Shown here piece after piece: positions 18,835 through 26,953 of a stretch of DNA of 64,000 bases. This DNA is from Bacillota bacterium. Lineage in GTDB: Bacteria > Bacillota > Clostridia > Acetivibrionales > DSM-1351. The DNA is taken from the NCBI GenBank assembly GCA_023444055.1, contig JAEZRV010000066.1:62001-126000 (forward strand), in the 5' to 3' direction. How positions within the stretch are numbered: the first letter of the stretch is position 1; each line of letters opens with the position of its first letter. The position numbers were made by a program, and so were the translations under genes. The notes below the pieces were generated by a model, which saw only the letters and a program-made list of their open reading frames with translations, was not told where the DNA came from and made no database searches.

Positions 18835-19165
18835 GTATAACCCTATTTCATTTTTTTCTTAAAAAGCGACTTTAAGGGTGAATGTAAATTCACCCTTAAA
18901 AATTGCATACAATTTCAACATTGTATTAGAACATAGCATTCATGTTAAATCTTTTTGCATCTTTCATTACCCAATATTGTGTTGCATTAAATTGTATTTA
19001 CTATTTCACCAAATTTTCTTGTATTGCTGAAATAATAATTACCCATAAGCCAAATGACATACTTATAAATAGAAAAGTCATTATAATCTTATATAATAAT
19101 AATGAATGGGTTCTATGGAGTTGTTAATACTTAATTACATTTTGTGGTACAATTAAAATATTATA
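18835..19165. other. Intergenic region before the TnsA scar
   Basis: 330 bp containing the perfect 18871-18900 hairpin and then AT-rich sequence. No convincing gene and no recognisable transposon end. Confidence 0.4.
18871..18900. terminator. Perfect 13-bp hairpin
   Basis: TTTAAGGGTGAAT pairs perfectly with ATTCACCCTTAAA around GTAA, 37 bp after the immunity-like gene. It lacks a clean T-tract on the plus strand, so termination is likely but not certain. Confidence 0.55.
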
Positions 19166-19330
19166 GTGAAAGAAGGCTATTTATTGAGTAAGTATAACCT
19201 TAATTGGGATGAAAATAAACTAAAAAAATATATTAGTGAGGGAAGAGGTCAAGGTGTAGGTAAGGACTACAAGCCTTGGATTACTATACATGATTTCCCT
19301 TCTGACGGATTTAGCTCAAGGCAGCCTGAA
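19166..19330 (+). pseudogene. tnsA remnant (Tn7-type transposition endonuclease), N-terminal only
   Basis: About 50 codons read NWDENKLKKYISEGRGQG then KDYKPWITIHDFPS, which I recognise as the N-terminus of TnsA, the 5'-strand endonuclease of heteromeric Tn7-like transposases (normally about 270 residues). The frame then leaves TnsA homology and ends at 19381. A GTG at 19166 or a TTG at 19181 (behind GAAGG) could start it. No TnsB, TnsC or catalytic part follows; the sequence passes directly into an XRE fragment, so a deletion removed the rest. Confidence 0.65.
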
Positions 19331-19472
19331 GGTAGAAGTATCACGCCAAGCCATCAATGCTATAGAAAACAACAAATTTGACCCGTCAATTTGGTTAGAA
19401 TATGATTTGGCAAAGTTTTTTAATATGTCGATAGAGGATATTTTTGATTTTGAGGGGAGCGAGAGGAAATGA
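19290..19472 (+). pseudogene. 5'-truncated XRE-family regulator
   Basis: Reads VEVSRQAINAIENNKFDP then LAKFFNMSIEDIFDF, the recognition helix and C-terminal half of a short XRE/YozG-type repressor. The usual first helices (about 15 residues plus start) are missing and replaced by the tnsA remnant in another frame. ATG 19290 could start a shortened protein but has no RBS. Its stop overlaps the next start as ATGA, the normal coupling of such regulators to a membrane-protein gene. Confidence 0.6.
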
Positions 19473-19921
19473 GACTTCTAAAGTATTCAATAGTAAATGC
19501 AGCATTTATAGGATTGATGTCGGCGGTATATTCCTTTCTTTTTATCTTTACATCAGATCATATTGAGTTTCTGCGGCTGCTCTCACATGCGGACACTTTG
19601 CAATCTGACTTTTGGAACTGGTGGTCTGATTTTATCAGAGCTGGGAATATGAGATATATTGGATATACAATAATAATTTTAACTCTTATAATTTCATTGC
19701 TAGTACTCCTCAAGCCAACGAAAAAATATGATGAATACCAATTGAGCATATTATCTAAAAGTTTAATAATTGCAGGTGTATTATCTATTCTGATGGTACC
19801 GATAATTATGATACTGCTTTTGAGTGATCCGTCTTATGCAATAGAAACTATATTTTTATTTGCTGTTGTTCAATGGTTTGGTGTTTTATTAACTGATATG
19901 ATTTATATTATAAAATATTAG
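19469..19921 (+). CDS. Small membrane protein of an XRE-membrane pair
   Basis: 150 residues with four predicted hydrophobic segments (near residues 10-28, 65-82, 95-115, 125-145). ATGA overlap with the truncated XRE gene, and a GAGGGGAGCGAG site inside that gene. In Firmicutes, small XRE repressors often precede multi-pass membrane proteins. With the upstream promoter apparently deleted, expression is doubtful. No substrate can be inferred. Confidence 0.6.
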   Translation: MRLLKYSIVNAAFIGLMSAVYSFLFIFTSDHIEFLRLLSHADTLQSDFWNWWSDFIRAGNMRYIGYTIIILTLIISLLVLLKPTKKYDEYQLSILSKSLIIAGVLSILMVPIIMILLLSDPSYAIETIFLFAVVQWFGVLLTDMIYIIKY

Positions 19922-20020
19922 AAAATAAATGTACGAAACATGCATAGATTTCTCTTTCTAATTGGAAATATGCAACGAGTAAGAAACTGAGAAGTTCTGT
20001 ATAGTTATGTGGAGGTCAAA

Positions 20021-20593
20021 ATGAAAAAGACAATTATATAATCAGCATTATAATTCAGTTCAGTCTATAAATCAAGAATTATCTTCTATTCCTTCAATAT
20101 CAACAACACAATCATCACCCTCATCAACAAATGAAGATTCGAAAAATACAGGTGGTAACGAACAAAATGAATCTAAAATAGGTATTTTTTATCTTGGAAT
20201 GAAATATGAGATTTGATGAAATTAGACCTATATAATACTGATGATGAAATCACTGAAAATAAAGTAATAGATGATGATAAAAATGCCTTGGATTATGGGA
20301 ATAGAGCCGTATGGACGCAAAAGCTATGTTGCCTGTTTGATAAAAACAATAATCTATACAGTATTACTGTAAACGGAGATATACCCACCTCACTAGGTTT
20401 AAAAATTGGTGATACTACAGATTCCGTTGAGAAACTTTATGGTAAATACGATTCTCAATATGAGTGTACATGGGGTAAGGTACTTGAATATAATAGGGAT
20501 GGTTATTATTTTGATATATTTATCGAGGATAATCAAGTTTCTCTTTATGGTATCGCAAAGTATAAATATGATTATAATGGCAATTATCAATGA
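20021..20593 (+). pseudogene. Decayed lipoprotein-like gene
   Basis: GGAGGT precedes ATG 20021, which begins MKKTII and hits a stop at once. Another frame continues with a Ser/Thr/Asn-rich linker (SSIPSISTTQSSPSSTNED) to GIFYLGMKYEI and stops. The third frame resumes at 20217 for 125 residues (MKLDLYNTDDEITENK to NYQ). Together they look like a secreted or lipid-anchored protein with two frameshifts and a damaged signal peptide. Family unknown. Confidence 0.5.
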
Positions 20594-20792
20594 ACTCAAG
20601 TATCTGAAAAAAGTAAATAGGACATGAAAACTATGACTAAAGCAAATATTAAGGCAGACGCTTTAATTAAATACTAAATGCAGTACATATGGATTGTTAC
20701 AAAGAGAGGGAATATAATATATTGGCATGGGTGCATAATCTGTAATGAGCAATAAATTTAGAGTGGTATAATTTGATTCTAGTTACTGGTAG

Positions 20793-21131
20793 GTGAAAAA
20801 AATAAAGTTACTGTTTATTTGTAGTAAAAATAGGTGGAGGAGTCTAACTGCTGAGAAAATCTTTCATGGATTTAATGGCTATGATGTGAGGTCGGCTGGA
20901 ACAGAGGAAGGTGCTCGAGTAAAAGTTACACTTGGTCATATTGGATGGGCAGATATAATTTTCGTAATGGAAAAGAAACATGTTAGAAGATTGAGGGAAA
21001 AGTTCAATGGAAGTTTAGACGGAAAGAAATTAATTAATCTTGATATTCCTGATGATTATATGTATATGGATGAAGAATTAATTGAAGTTTTAAAATCAAG
21101 GGTTTCAGACTATATAGACGTACATGATTAA
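20793..21131 (+). CDS. Low-molecular-weight protein tyrosine phosphatase-like protein
   Basis: 112 residues. The N-terminal LLFICSKNRWRSLTAE carries C-x5-R, the phosphate-binding loop of low-Mr tyrosine phosphatases, in the short variant seen in COG4551 proteins. The middle reads WADIIFVMEKKHVRRL and the end LINLDIPDDY, both typical of that family. The start is a GTG at 20793 with only a weak RBS; a TATAAT near 20771 may be its -10. Cellular target unknown; stands alone. Confidence 0.75.
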   Translation: MKKIKLLFICSKNRWRSLTAEKIFHGFNGYDVRSAGTEEGARVKVTLGHIGWADIIFVMEKKHVRRLREKFNGSLDGKKLINLDIPDDYMYMDEELIEVLKSRVSDYIDVHD

Positions 21132-21202
21132 CTAGTCATTAAACAAAACTATAAATATAGTACCTACATATATATTGAATCAAGAAACAAGGTTGGCTGT
21201 CA

Positions 21203-21607
21203 TTATTTATAACTATTAAATACTAAAAGACACATGCGAATGCATTGTAATATGCTGAATAAATCCTGTAAGGTGGGGTTTGCTAGTCTTTTATCATCAA
21301 TAAGCCCATGTGCATGAATATGGAATGGCTCAGTTTCAGTTTGGTATGTTTTATCTACATGTTCTTCGCTGTGGAATTTTATTAAAGACTTTTTTTTTGA
21401 ATACCAGTCATAATAGTAATAATCTATTTTCTCATCTTTTATAAATTCAGTTATAGACAGACAAGAACCATCAAAGAAAACAAAAGTTTTCCTTTGACAG
21501 ATTAGAGAGGAAGTCTTGCCTGTCTGATCTACATCTCTTTCACTTTGGATAATGTCACTAAAAGTTCTTTTGAGCAAGGGAAGGTTAGAGGGTGGCAAAT
21601 TTGTCAT
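21203..21607 (-). CDS. TumE-like toxin (DUF6516 type)
   Basis: 134 residues from ATG 21607, which overlaps the upstream gene as ATGA and has GGAGG 8 nt before it. After a beta-rich core (IDYYYYDWYSKK, then SLIKFHSEEH) come PFHIHAHG and a C-terminal TLQDLFSILQCIR helix, the pattern I associate with TumE/DUF6516 mRNA-targeting toxins. The upstream gene encodes an HTH protein, as for TumA-type antitoxins, although this antitoxin is longer. Family call is from memory of the pattern; activity is inference. Confidence 0.5.
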   Translation of the reverse strand: MTNLPPSNLPLLKRTFSDIIQSERDVDQTGKTSSLICQRKTFVFFDGSCLSITEFIKDEKIDYYYYDWYSKKKSLIKFHSEEHVDKTYQTETEPFHIHAHGLIDDKRLANPTLQDLFSILQCIRMCLLVFNSYK

Positions 21608-22233
21608 TCGGCTATCCTCCTTAGCAAGTATTCCCATTCTTTCTTATCCTGAAGTTCTGAATCGGTTATTTGCTGCTTCAATTTGAGAGTATTTTCATAG
21701 AGACCACCGTATTTGTCCTCAAAAAATTTAATTTCGTTTTGTATTGCAATTTTTTCTTGGTCTTGGGTCATATTGAGTCTATTAGAGTGTTCCATTTCCC
21801 ACATCTCAAAGATTTCCTTAACAGGAATAAGTTCACCAGTGTTTGAACGCCACATGGTGTTTTCAGGGATCCGTGCTTGCTTATTGCGGTTTGATCTTTG
21901 GATGCCAATAAAACGGTCTTCGTTTATCCAATTATTAATTGATGTTATAGATACTCCAAAGAATTTTGAAAGCTGTCCTGTAGTATAGAGCTTTTGTGAA
22001 GCTTCTTCGGTAGCTATTGTAACCAAATATTTAAGCATTTCGCTTAAGTTGCTTATCATTGTTTTATTAGAAATAGCTGAATCTTCAAACTGAAGTTTTT
22101 TGGCTGGATAAGATTTAGTAATAAAGTTTGCAAATATTTTATAATACAGCAATCCTTCGCAGTTGTTTACAAGGAGTGAAGCCAAATCATCTGTATGCTC
22201 AATAGCTTTTTCTTTTTCATATTCTGTTATCAT
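21604..22233 (-). CDS. HTH DNA-binding protein, probable antitoxin
   Basis: 209 residues from ATG 22233 (AAGGAGG 8 nt upstream; the frame extends to 22287). Residues about 85-110 read LYTTGQLSKFFGVSITSINN followed by WINEDRF, a MerR/excisionase-type helix-turn-helix. The C-terminal third is a coiled coil (ENTLKLKQQITDSELQDKKE). It shares a promoter with the TumE-like gene, and direct repeats overlap that promoter, as expected for an autorepressing antitoxin. A phage-type regulator is the alternative. Confidence 0.6.
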   Translation of the reverse strand: MITEYEKEKAIEHTDDLASLLVNNCEGLLYYKIFANFITKSYPAKKLQFEDSAISNKTMISNLSEMLKYLVTIATEEASQKLYTTGQLSKFFGVSITSINNWINEDRFIGIQRSNRNKQARIPENTMWRSNTGELIPVKEIFEMWEMEHSNRLNMTQDQEKIAIQNEIKFFEDKYGGLYENTLKLKQQITDSELQDKKEWEYLLRRIAE

Positions 22234-22258
22234 AAACATTGCCTCCTTTTCACCTCCT

Positions 22259-22287
22259 ATTCTATCATAACTGCAACTAAACTGCAA
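22259..22287 (-). promoter_or_regulatory. Promoter with direct-repeat operator for the TA pair
   Basis: On the minus strand -35 TTGCAG (22282-22287) and -10 TAGAAT (22259-22264) are 17 bp apart. AACTGCAA on the plus strand occurs at 22269-22276 and 22280-22287, an 11-bp period, overlapping the -35. The transcript would start only some 20 bases before the ATG. Confidence 0.6.
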
Positions 22288-22657
22288 TTACTTGTTAAGC
22301 AAACTAGAACTATTTGTATTATAAGTATTCCCCAAATTTCAAAGATATTACTTCACTTACAGCATAGACAGTAGATTACAGCTTAGAATACACAATGTAT
22401 ACGTGTACCTCGAATAAAAATTTAGGGCACTTTTAAATAATAATAAAATTAATCAAATTGTCATATCAGAATTGGAGACTTCGCTAGAGTAAAAATACTA
22501 TTGTATGATAGAAGCTGAGTATGTTAAATTAGTAAATAATGACGGCGTATTAAAGTTGATACTTAGTAAGTATCTATTCATAAAGAATTACCAAAATGTA
22601 TAGAAGTAATCTCATTTTTAATTTAGACTTATTATAGGAGGGGTTTTATGGATACTT
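22288..22657. other. Intergenic region
   Basis: 370 bp between divergent transcription units. Apart from a TATACGTGTAC tract near 22398 and a GGAGGGG site before 22648, I see no gene or repeat. Confidence 0.35.
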
Positions 22658-22930
22658 ATGTCTATTTTAATAATCACAGGTCTGCTGCCAGATTACCTAA
22701 ATGACATTCCATATGTTGTTAACTCTAATTATTCATCTTCCGAAGGAGTTTTGACAGATTTCTATGTTAGACATAGGAGATCTACAAGAACATACTTAAC
22801 AATAGATAATAATGAGTTTGATATAAGTGGAGAGTACAACTCAAATTTCCTTATAAAAGGAAGACGATATCATATTGAATACTTACCCAATAGCAAATTT
22901 GTGATGCATATTTATAGATGTGGAAAATAG
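22658..22930 (+). CDS. Hypothetical protein, 5' end uncertain
   Basis: 90 residues beginning with a hydrophobic SILIITGLLPDYL and then a beta-rich soluble part ending MHIYRCGK. The strong AGGAGGGG at 22636 serves ATG 22648, which is in another frame and stops after 18 codons. A one-base change near 22650-22658 would join that start to this frame. Either the N-terminal membrane segment has been shortened by a frameshift or the gene starts weakly at 22658. No family recognised. Confidence 0.4.
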   Translation: MSILIITGLLPDYLNDIPYVVNSNYSSSEGVLTDFYVRHRRSTRTYLTIDNNEFDISGEYNSNFLIKGRRYHIEYLPNSKFVMHIYRCGK

Positions 22931-22990
22931 GTAGATGTTTGTAAGATTATTTTGAACAGCGACCTTTATTGAAAAGAGAGAAGGTGTTTT

Positions 22991-23500
22991 ATGCCGCAAG
23001 TATTTTTAATTTCAGATATGCATTTCGGACATCCCAATATAATGAAATATGAGAATCGCCCGTTTGCAAGTGTTGACGAAATGGATAATGTGATAATTGA
23101 GAATTGGAATAAAACTGTTTGTAAGGATGATAAGGTTTTCATTCTTGGGGATGTTTCATTTTACAATAAAGAAAAAACCAAAAGCATAATTGAAAAGTTA
23201 AATGGATATAAAACCTTAATCATTGGAAATCATGATAAGGACAGGTCATTGACTTGGTGGAGAGAAACGGGTTTCAATGAGGTTTACCAGTATCCAATTA
23301 TATATAATGAGTTTTACATTCTGTCTCATGAGCCTGTATATTTAAATGAAAATATGCCGTATGCCAATATACACGGGCATATCCACCATTTGAAGTATGC
23401 AGACAAGCAGTTCTTTAATGTTAGTGTTGAGTGCATTGATTATACACCAGTTAGCTTTGAGAAGGTTAAAGAAAGTATCTTAGGTAAATGTGAGGTTTAA
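22991..23500 (+). CDS. Metallophosphoesterase
   Basis: 169 residues, start ATG 22991 with GAGAAGG upstream. All calcineurin-like metal motifs are present in order: DMHFGH near residue 9, GDVSF near 54, GNHD near 79, and a single H near SHEP followed by HGHIHH near 130. This is the short COG4186 type found in many clostridia and phages. Substrate unknown. It stands alone, with 192 bp to the next gene. Confidence 0.85.
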   Translation: MPQVFLISDMHFGHPNIMKYENRPFASVDEMDNVIIENWNKTVCKDDKVFILGDVSFYNKEKTKSIIEKLNGYKTLIIGNHDKDRSLTWWRETGFNEVYQYPIIYNEFYILSHEPVYLNENMPYANIHGHIHHLKYADKQFFNVSVECIDYTPVSFEKVKESILGKCEV

Positions 23501-23692
23501 AATGCTTTTAATAGTGAAAATCAAAAGTTAATTTGAACTAACCCAGAAAAGTACTATTAGAATATAGGCGAGAAATTGAAAAATTAAAGTATTAATTTTA
23601 AGGTAACACATTTAGACTACCCTACTATAAAAAGCAAATTCAAGTTAATTTAAAAACCAATAATTAATTACACCAACCAGAAAGGCATCATT

Positions 23693-24442
23693 ATGTCATT
23701 AAAAGATATAAATCCCTACATACTCAGTATGGAATTACGAAAAGATAAAATCGAATCATTTGGTAAATACCCTTTTTGTCTCCCTGCAATTAAGAATTTG
23801 AATGAGCTTAGGTTTCATCCTAAAGTTACATTTATTGTTGGCGAAAATGGAACAGGAAAGTCTACGCTTTTGGAGGCAATTGCTGTGGCTTACGGTTTTA
23901 ATCCCGAAGGAGGAACGAAAAATTTCAATTTTTCCTCAATGAACACACATTCTGAATTGTATGACTATATCAAACTTATAAAGGGAGTTAAAAGACCGAA
24001 AACTGGATTTTTTCTAAGAGCAGAAAGCTTTTACAATGTTGCATCAATTATTGATGAACTTGATAAAGGGGATGGAGGACCTAAAATTATTGATTCTTAT
24101 GGGGGGCTTTCGTTGCATGAACAATCTCATGGAGAATCATTCCTTGCAATTTTCCTAAATAAATTTGGGGCCAAAGGTTTATATATTTTAGACGAACCAG
24201 AAGCGGCTCTATCACCGTCAAGACAAATGACTATTATCACAAGGCTGAATGAGTTGGTTGGACAAGAATCTCAGTTTATTATTGCAACCCATTCACCAAT
24301 AATTATGGCATATCCTGATTCTGTAATTTATGAAATTAAAGAAGACCTTAAAATTGTAGAATACGAGAGTACGGAACATTATCAACTAATGAAGACTTTT
24401 TTAAATAATACCCATAGGATGTTGGATTTATTGATGGAGTAA
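23693..24442 (+). CDS. Single-domain AAA/ABC-type ATPase
   Basis: 249 residues. Walker A VGENGTGKST near residue 51, a SHGESFLAIF signature-like segment near 153, Walker B YILDEPEAALSP near 171 and the switch His in ATHSPIIM near 206: the compact SMC-type head of predicted ATPases in COG3910. There is no coiled coil and no nuclease domain, and no partner gene is adjacent. A short piece of this gene is duplicated at 32113, so the locus has been copied. Function unknown. Confidence 0.75.
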   Translation: MSLKDINPYILSMELRKDKIESFGKYPFCLPAIKNLNELRFHPKVTFIVGENGTGKSTLLEAIAVAYGFNPEGGTKNFNFSSMNTHSELYDYIKLIKGVKRPKTGFFLRAESFYNVASIIDELDKGDGGPKIIDSYGGLSLHEQSHGESFLAIFLNKFGAKGLYILDEPEAALSPSRQMTIITRLNELVGQESQFIIATHSPIIMAYPDSVIYEIKEDLKIVEYESTEHYQLMKTFLNNTHRMLDLLME

Positions 24443-24450
24443 TTATTGGA

Positions 24451-24472
24451 CTAGTATTTATTCAAATACTAG
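24451..24472. terminator. Hairpin between convergent genes
   Basis: CTAGTATTT pairs perfectly with AAATACTAG around ATTC, just after the AAA ATPase stop and before the end of the ABC-F gene. No T-tract. Confidence 0.4.
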
Positions 24473-24514
24473 GTGAGCATGCTATTAATCATCAAGGAGG
24501 CGGTGCCAAATAAA

Positions 24515-26272
24515 TTAAGGTGTTACTCTGTTTGAAAGTAACTTAATCAGCTCTTCTAGCTCTTCAGACAAAACTTTTGCACGAGCAAAATCAGTAGCTT
24601 TTAAAGCTAGTTCTATTTTTGTTTCAACTGCTTTTTTCTTTTGCTCAAGTTCTAGATAGTCTCTATCAAAATGGCTAGAGTAAATCATTCTTTTAAATTT
24701 TTGCATTTTCATTTTTCTAATCGTCTTATCTTCAATTATCAAAACATAATCCATACAGTTTACTATAGTATAGAAATCATGAGAAATCATAAGAACCGCA
24801 CCTTTATAGTTTTTAATGGCTTTCTCCAGTGCTAATTGTGAATAAGTATCTAAATGGCTTGTGGGCTCATCAAGAAGTAGCATGTTTGCTTTAGTAGTAG
24901 CAACTTTTGCCAATTGAAGTAAATTTTTTTCGCCGCCAGATAAATTTCCTATCTTTTGATCAAAGACTTCTCCGTCAAATCCATAGTTTGAAATATATGA
25001 TTTAATATCCTCGTAAGTCTTAAACCCAGCATCGAAGAACTCTTCATATATTGTATTAGAATCATTTAGCCCTTCGCCTTGAAGCTGAGATAAATAAGCT
25101 ACTTCAACGTTTTCGTTTATCTCAATAGAAGCATGATTGTTTTTAAAGATTTCTCGGAGTAAAGTCGTTTTTCCAGTACCGTTTGAACCGATAAGGGCTA
25201 CCTTATCAGTAGATTTAATTTCAAAGCTAACATTTTCTAGAAGAATATCATCAAATGCAACACTATAATCACTGACTTTTAAAGCAATGATGTCCTCGAT
25301 TTCATTATCTGCAACGAAACTGATATCCGGTTGTTTAATATCTAAAAATGGTGATTTAATTCTACGTGCTTCTAATCTTTCTTGTAGTTTAACCCTAGCA
25401 TTTAGAGATTTACCTTTAGCAGCTTCAGAATTGTTAGTCGCGATAAATCTTAGTCTATCGATTAATATCTCATTTCTCTCAATTTCTTCAGTATCAGCAA
25501 TAGCTAATTCTTGTAACTCTATTTTACGTTGAAGTAATGAGAAATTATAATCAATATAACTTCCATTAAACTCCTGAAGAGACATGCTTTCAAGGTGTAA
25601 AATTTTATTAAAACAGTGATTCAATAGATATCTGTTGTGTGTAATGATTAGCATTATTCCTTTGTGTGAATTAATTAGATTTTTAAGAGCATTAAGATTT
25701 TCAAAGTCTAAAAACACATCGGGTTCATCCATAATTATTAAGTCTGTACTAGTTAGCATTTCCTTAATTACTTGAAGAAGTTTGAATTCTCCACCACTAA
25801 GTTCAGATACCTTTAAATCTTTATGCTTGATTAGGTTAGCTAGATTTAGTTTCTTATTAATATTGCTTTCGAAATTATACCCATCTATTGCATCAAAGGC
25901 ATCTAAAGCTTGTTGGTACTTTTCCATTAAAGAATCAATATCAGAAGATGTCTCCATTTCGGTGCAAATAGATGTTAATTCACTTTGTAGCTTAATAAAA
26001 TCTTCACCTATATATTCGAAAACTGTAATTTCTTTTGTTTTGTCTAGTTGAGAGAACTGACTTACATACCCGATTTTGCAATTAGGGTTTTTCTCTAGAT
26101 TTCCATCGAACATATATTTTTCAGGATCCATAAGTATATCTATCAGTGTACTTTTTCCACTGCCACTTGTTCCTATAAAAGCACAATGTTGACCATCCTC
26201 TAGTGTAAAGGAAATCTTATTGAATAGATCTTTTTGTGGAAACGAGTAGGATAGGTTTTCAACTTTTATCAT
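24515..26272 (-). CDS. ABC-F ATPase, probable antibiotic ribosome-protection factor
   Basis: About 585 residues with two ABC domains and no membrane part. First domain: GTSGSGKST near residue 35, LSGGEFKLL, IIMDEPDVFLDFE. Second: GSNGTGKTT, LSGGEKNLL, LLLDEPTSHLD. A charged linker lies between them and a coiled tail at the end. ATG 26272 has GGGAG upstream; ATG 26284 does not. ABC-F proteins bind the ribosomal E site, and resistance members dislodge drugs from the peptidyl transferase centre. The attenuator-like leader upstream supports a resistance role (VmlR/Lsa/CplR type), but I cannot tell which subfamily or drug. Confidence 0.8.
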   Translation of the reverse strand: MIKVENLSYSFPQKDLFNKISFTLEDGQHCAFIGTSGSGKSTLIDILMDPEKYMFDGNLEKNPNCKIGYVSQFSQLDKTKEITVFEYIGEDFIKLQSELTSICTEMETSSDIDSLMEKYQQALDAFDAIDGYNFESNINKKLNLANLIKHKDLKVSELSGGEFKLLQVIKEMLTSTDLIIMDEPDVFLDFENLNALKNLINSHKGIMLIITHNRYLLNHCFNKILHLESMSLQEFNGSYIDYNFSLLQRKIELQELAIADTEEIERNEILIDRLRFIATNNSEAAKGKSLNARVKLQERLEARRIKSPFLDIKQPDISFVADNEIEDIIALKVSDYSVAFDDILLENVSFEIKSTDKVALIGSNGTGKTTLLREIFKNNHASIEINENVEVAYLSQLQGEGLNDSNTIYEEFFDAGFKTYEDIKSYISNYGFDGEVFDQKIGNLSGGEKNLLQLAKVATTKANMLLLDEPTSHLDTYSQLALEKAIKNYKGAVLMISHDFYTIVNCMDYVLIIEDKTIRKMKMQKFKRMIYSSHFDRDYLELEQKKKAVETKIELALKATDFARAKVLSEELEELIKLLSNRVTP

Positions 26273-26367
26273 ATAATCTCCCATATGCGTGCTTGCACGC
26301 AGTCAAATATTATAAAAACACTTGTGTTTTTGCAAGAGTGAATGTAGGATTGATGCAGAAAATTCAT
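26269..26367 (-). CDS. Candidate leader peptide 2, overlapping the ABC-F start
   Basis: ATG at 26367 opens 32 codons whose TGA overlaps the ABC-F ATG as ATGA (26272-26269). Such an overlap would couple translation of the leader to the gene. Its RBS spacing is long, so leader 1 or leader 2 may be used, not necessarily both. Confidence 0.35.
   Translation of the reverse strand: MNFLHQSYIHSCKNTSVFIIFDCVQARIWEII
26285..26334 (-). promoter_or_regulatory. Paired palindromes before the ABC-F start
   Basis: AAAAACAC/GTGTTTTT (8 bp, loop of 2) near 26313-26330 and TGCGTGC/GCACGCA near 26286-26301 lie between the leader start and the GGGAG site. The second abuts the RBS and could hide it. A weak overlapping promoter (TTGCAA, 15 bp, TATAAT) is also possible here. 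Confidence 0.4.
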
Positions 26368-26374
26368 TTTTCAC
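26303..26374 (-). CDS. Candidate leader peptide 1 of the ABC-F gene
   Basis: GTG at 26374 behind AGAGAGG opens 23 codons (MKNEFSASILHSLLQKHK, then CFYNI) and stops at 26303, 30 bases before the ABC-F start. It lies after the 26394-26423 terminator and covers the first of two small palindromes. Confidence 0.4.
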   Translation of the reverse strand: MKNEFSASILHSLLQKHKCFYNI

Positions 26375-26393
26375 TCTATTACCTCTCTATGTC

Positions 26394-26423
26394 ATTAAAA
26401 AAGAGCTTATATAATAAGCTCTT
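26394..26423 (-). terminator. Attenuator hairpin in the ABC-F leader
   Basis: Read on the minus strand, AAGAGCTTA pairs with TAAGCTCTT around TTATA and is followed by a run of T (26400-26395). It lies about 120 bases upstream of the gene and some 80 bases after the promoter, so it can stop the leader transcript early. Confidence 0.65.
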
Positions 26424-26501
26424 GAATATATTATCTTTTCAATCGCAATTTCTTGTTTGATTTTTATGCAGCAAAGACTTGCTTTTAAGTTTACCGTTGC
26501 T

Positions 26502-26530
26502 AGCATAACATTTTTTAAGACTAATTTCAA
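26502..26530 (-). promoter_or_regulatory. Promoter of the ABC-F leader
   Basis: Minus-strand -35 TTGAAA (26530-26525) and -10 TATGCT (26507-26502) are separated by exactly 17 bp. Transcription from here gives a leader of about 220 nt before the ABC-F ATG. Confidence 0.55.
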
Positions 26531-26953
26531 TTTTTTTATATTAAGCGTTTTGTGAAAATTTTGTGAAAGCTTTTAGTGAAAAATATACTAGTATCCTCCA
26601 CACCTGACCGCATAAAACACTTTTTCACGTAAAAAGCTGGTTAGGTTGAACGATATGGTTAAATATAAGTTAATAGTCTCAAATGTTTTACACTAATTTG
26701 CATTTAAAATATTGTTTTATATTTCAAAAACTATATTTTACAATCATGGGGATAATAGTATAATAGAATTGGCTTGTTTTTTAGACCAAAATACAGCAAA
26801 AATTAAATTAAATATATTTTTTAATAACATCAATTTTATAATGGCAGCATCTAATGAAAAAATTTTAATTAGTATTAAAAGCCGGATTATTAATGGATTG
26901 TAATATATTATAAGCGGCAAATACTTAAATTACATAAGTAAAGGACAAATACT

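Noticed and set aside
18942..19127. 61-codon plus-strand ORF
   Set aside because: No RBS, poor composition, in an AT-rich spacer.
26712..26903. 63-codon plus-strand ORF before the BceA-type gene
   Set aside because: No RBS and low-complexity composition; not supported as a gene.
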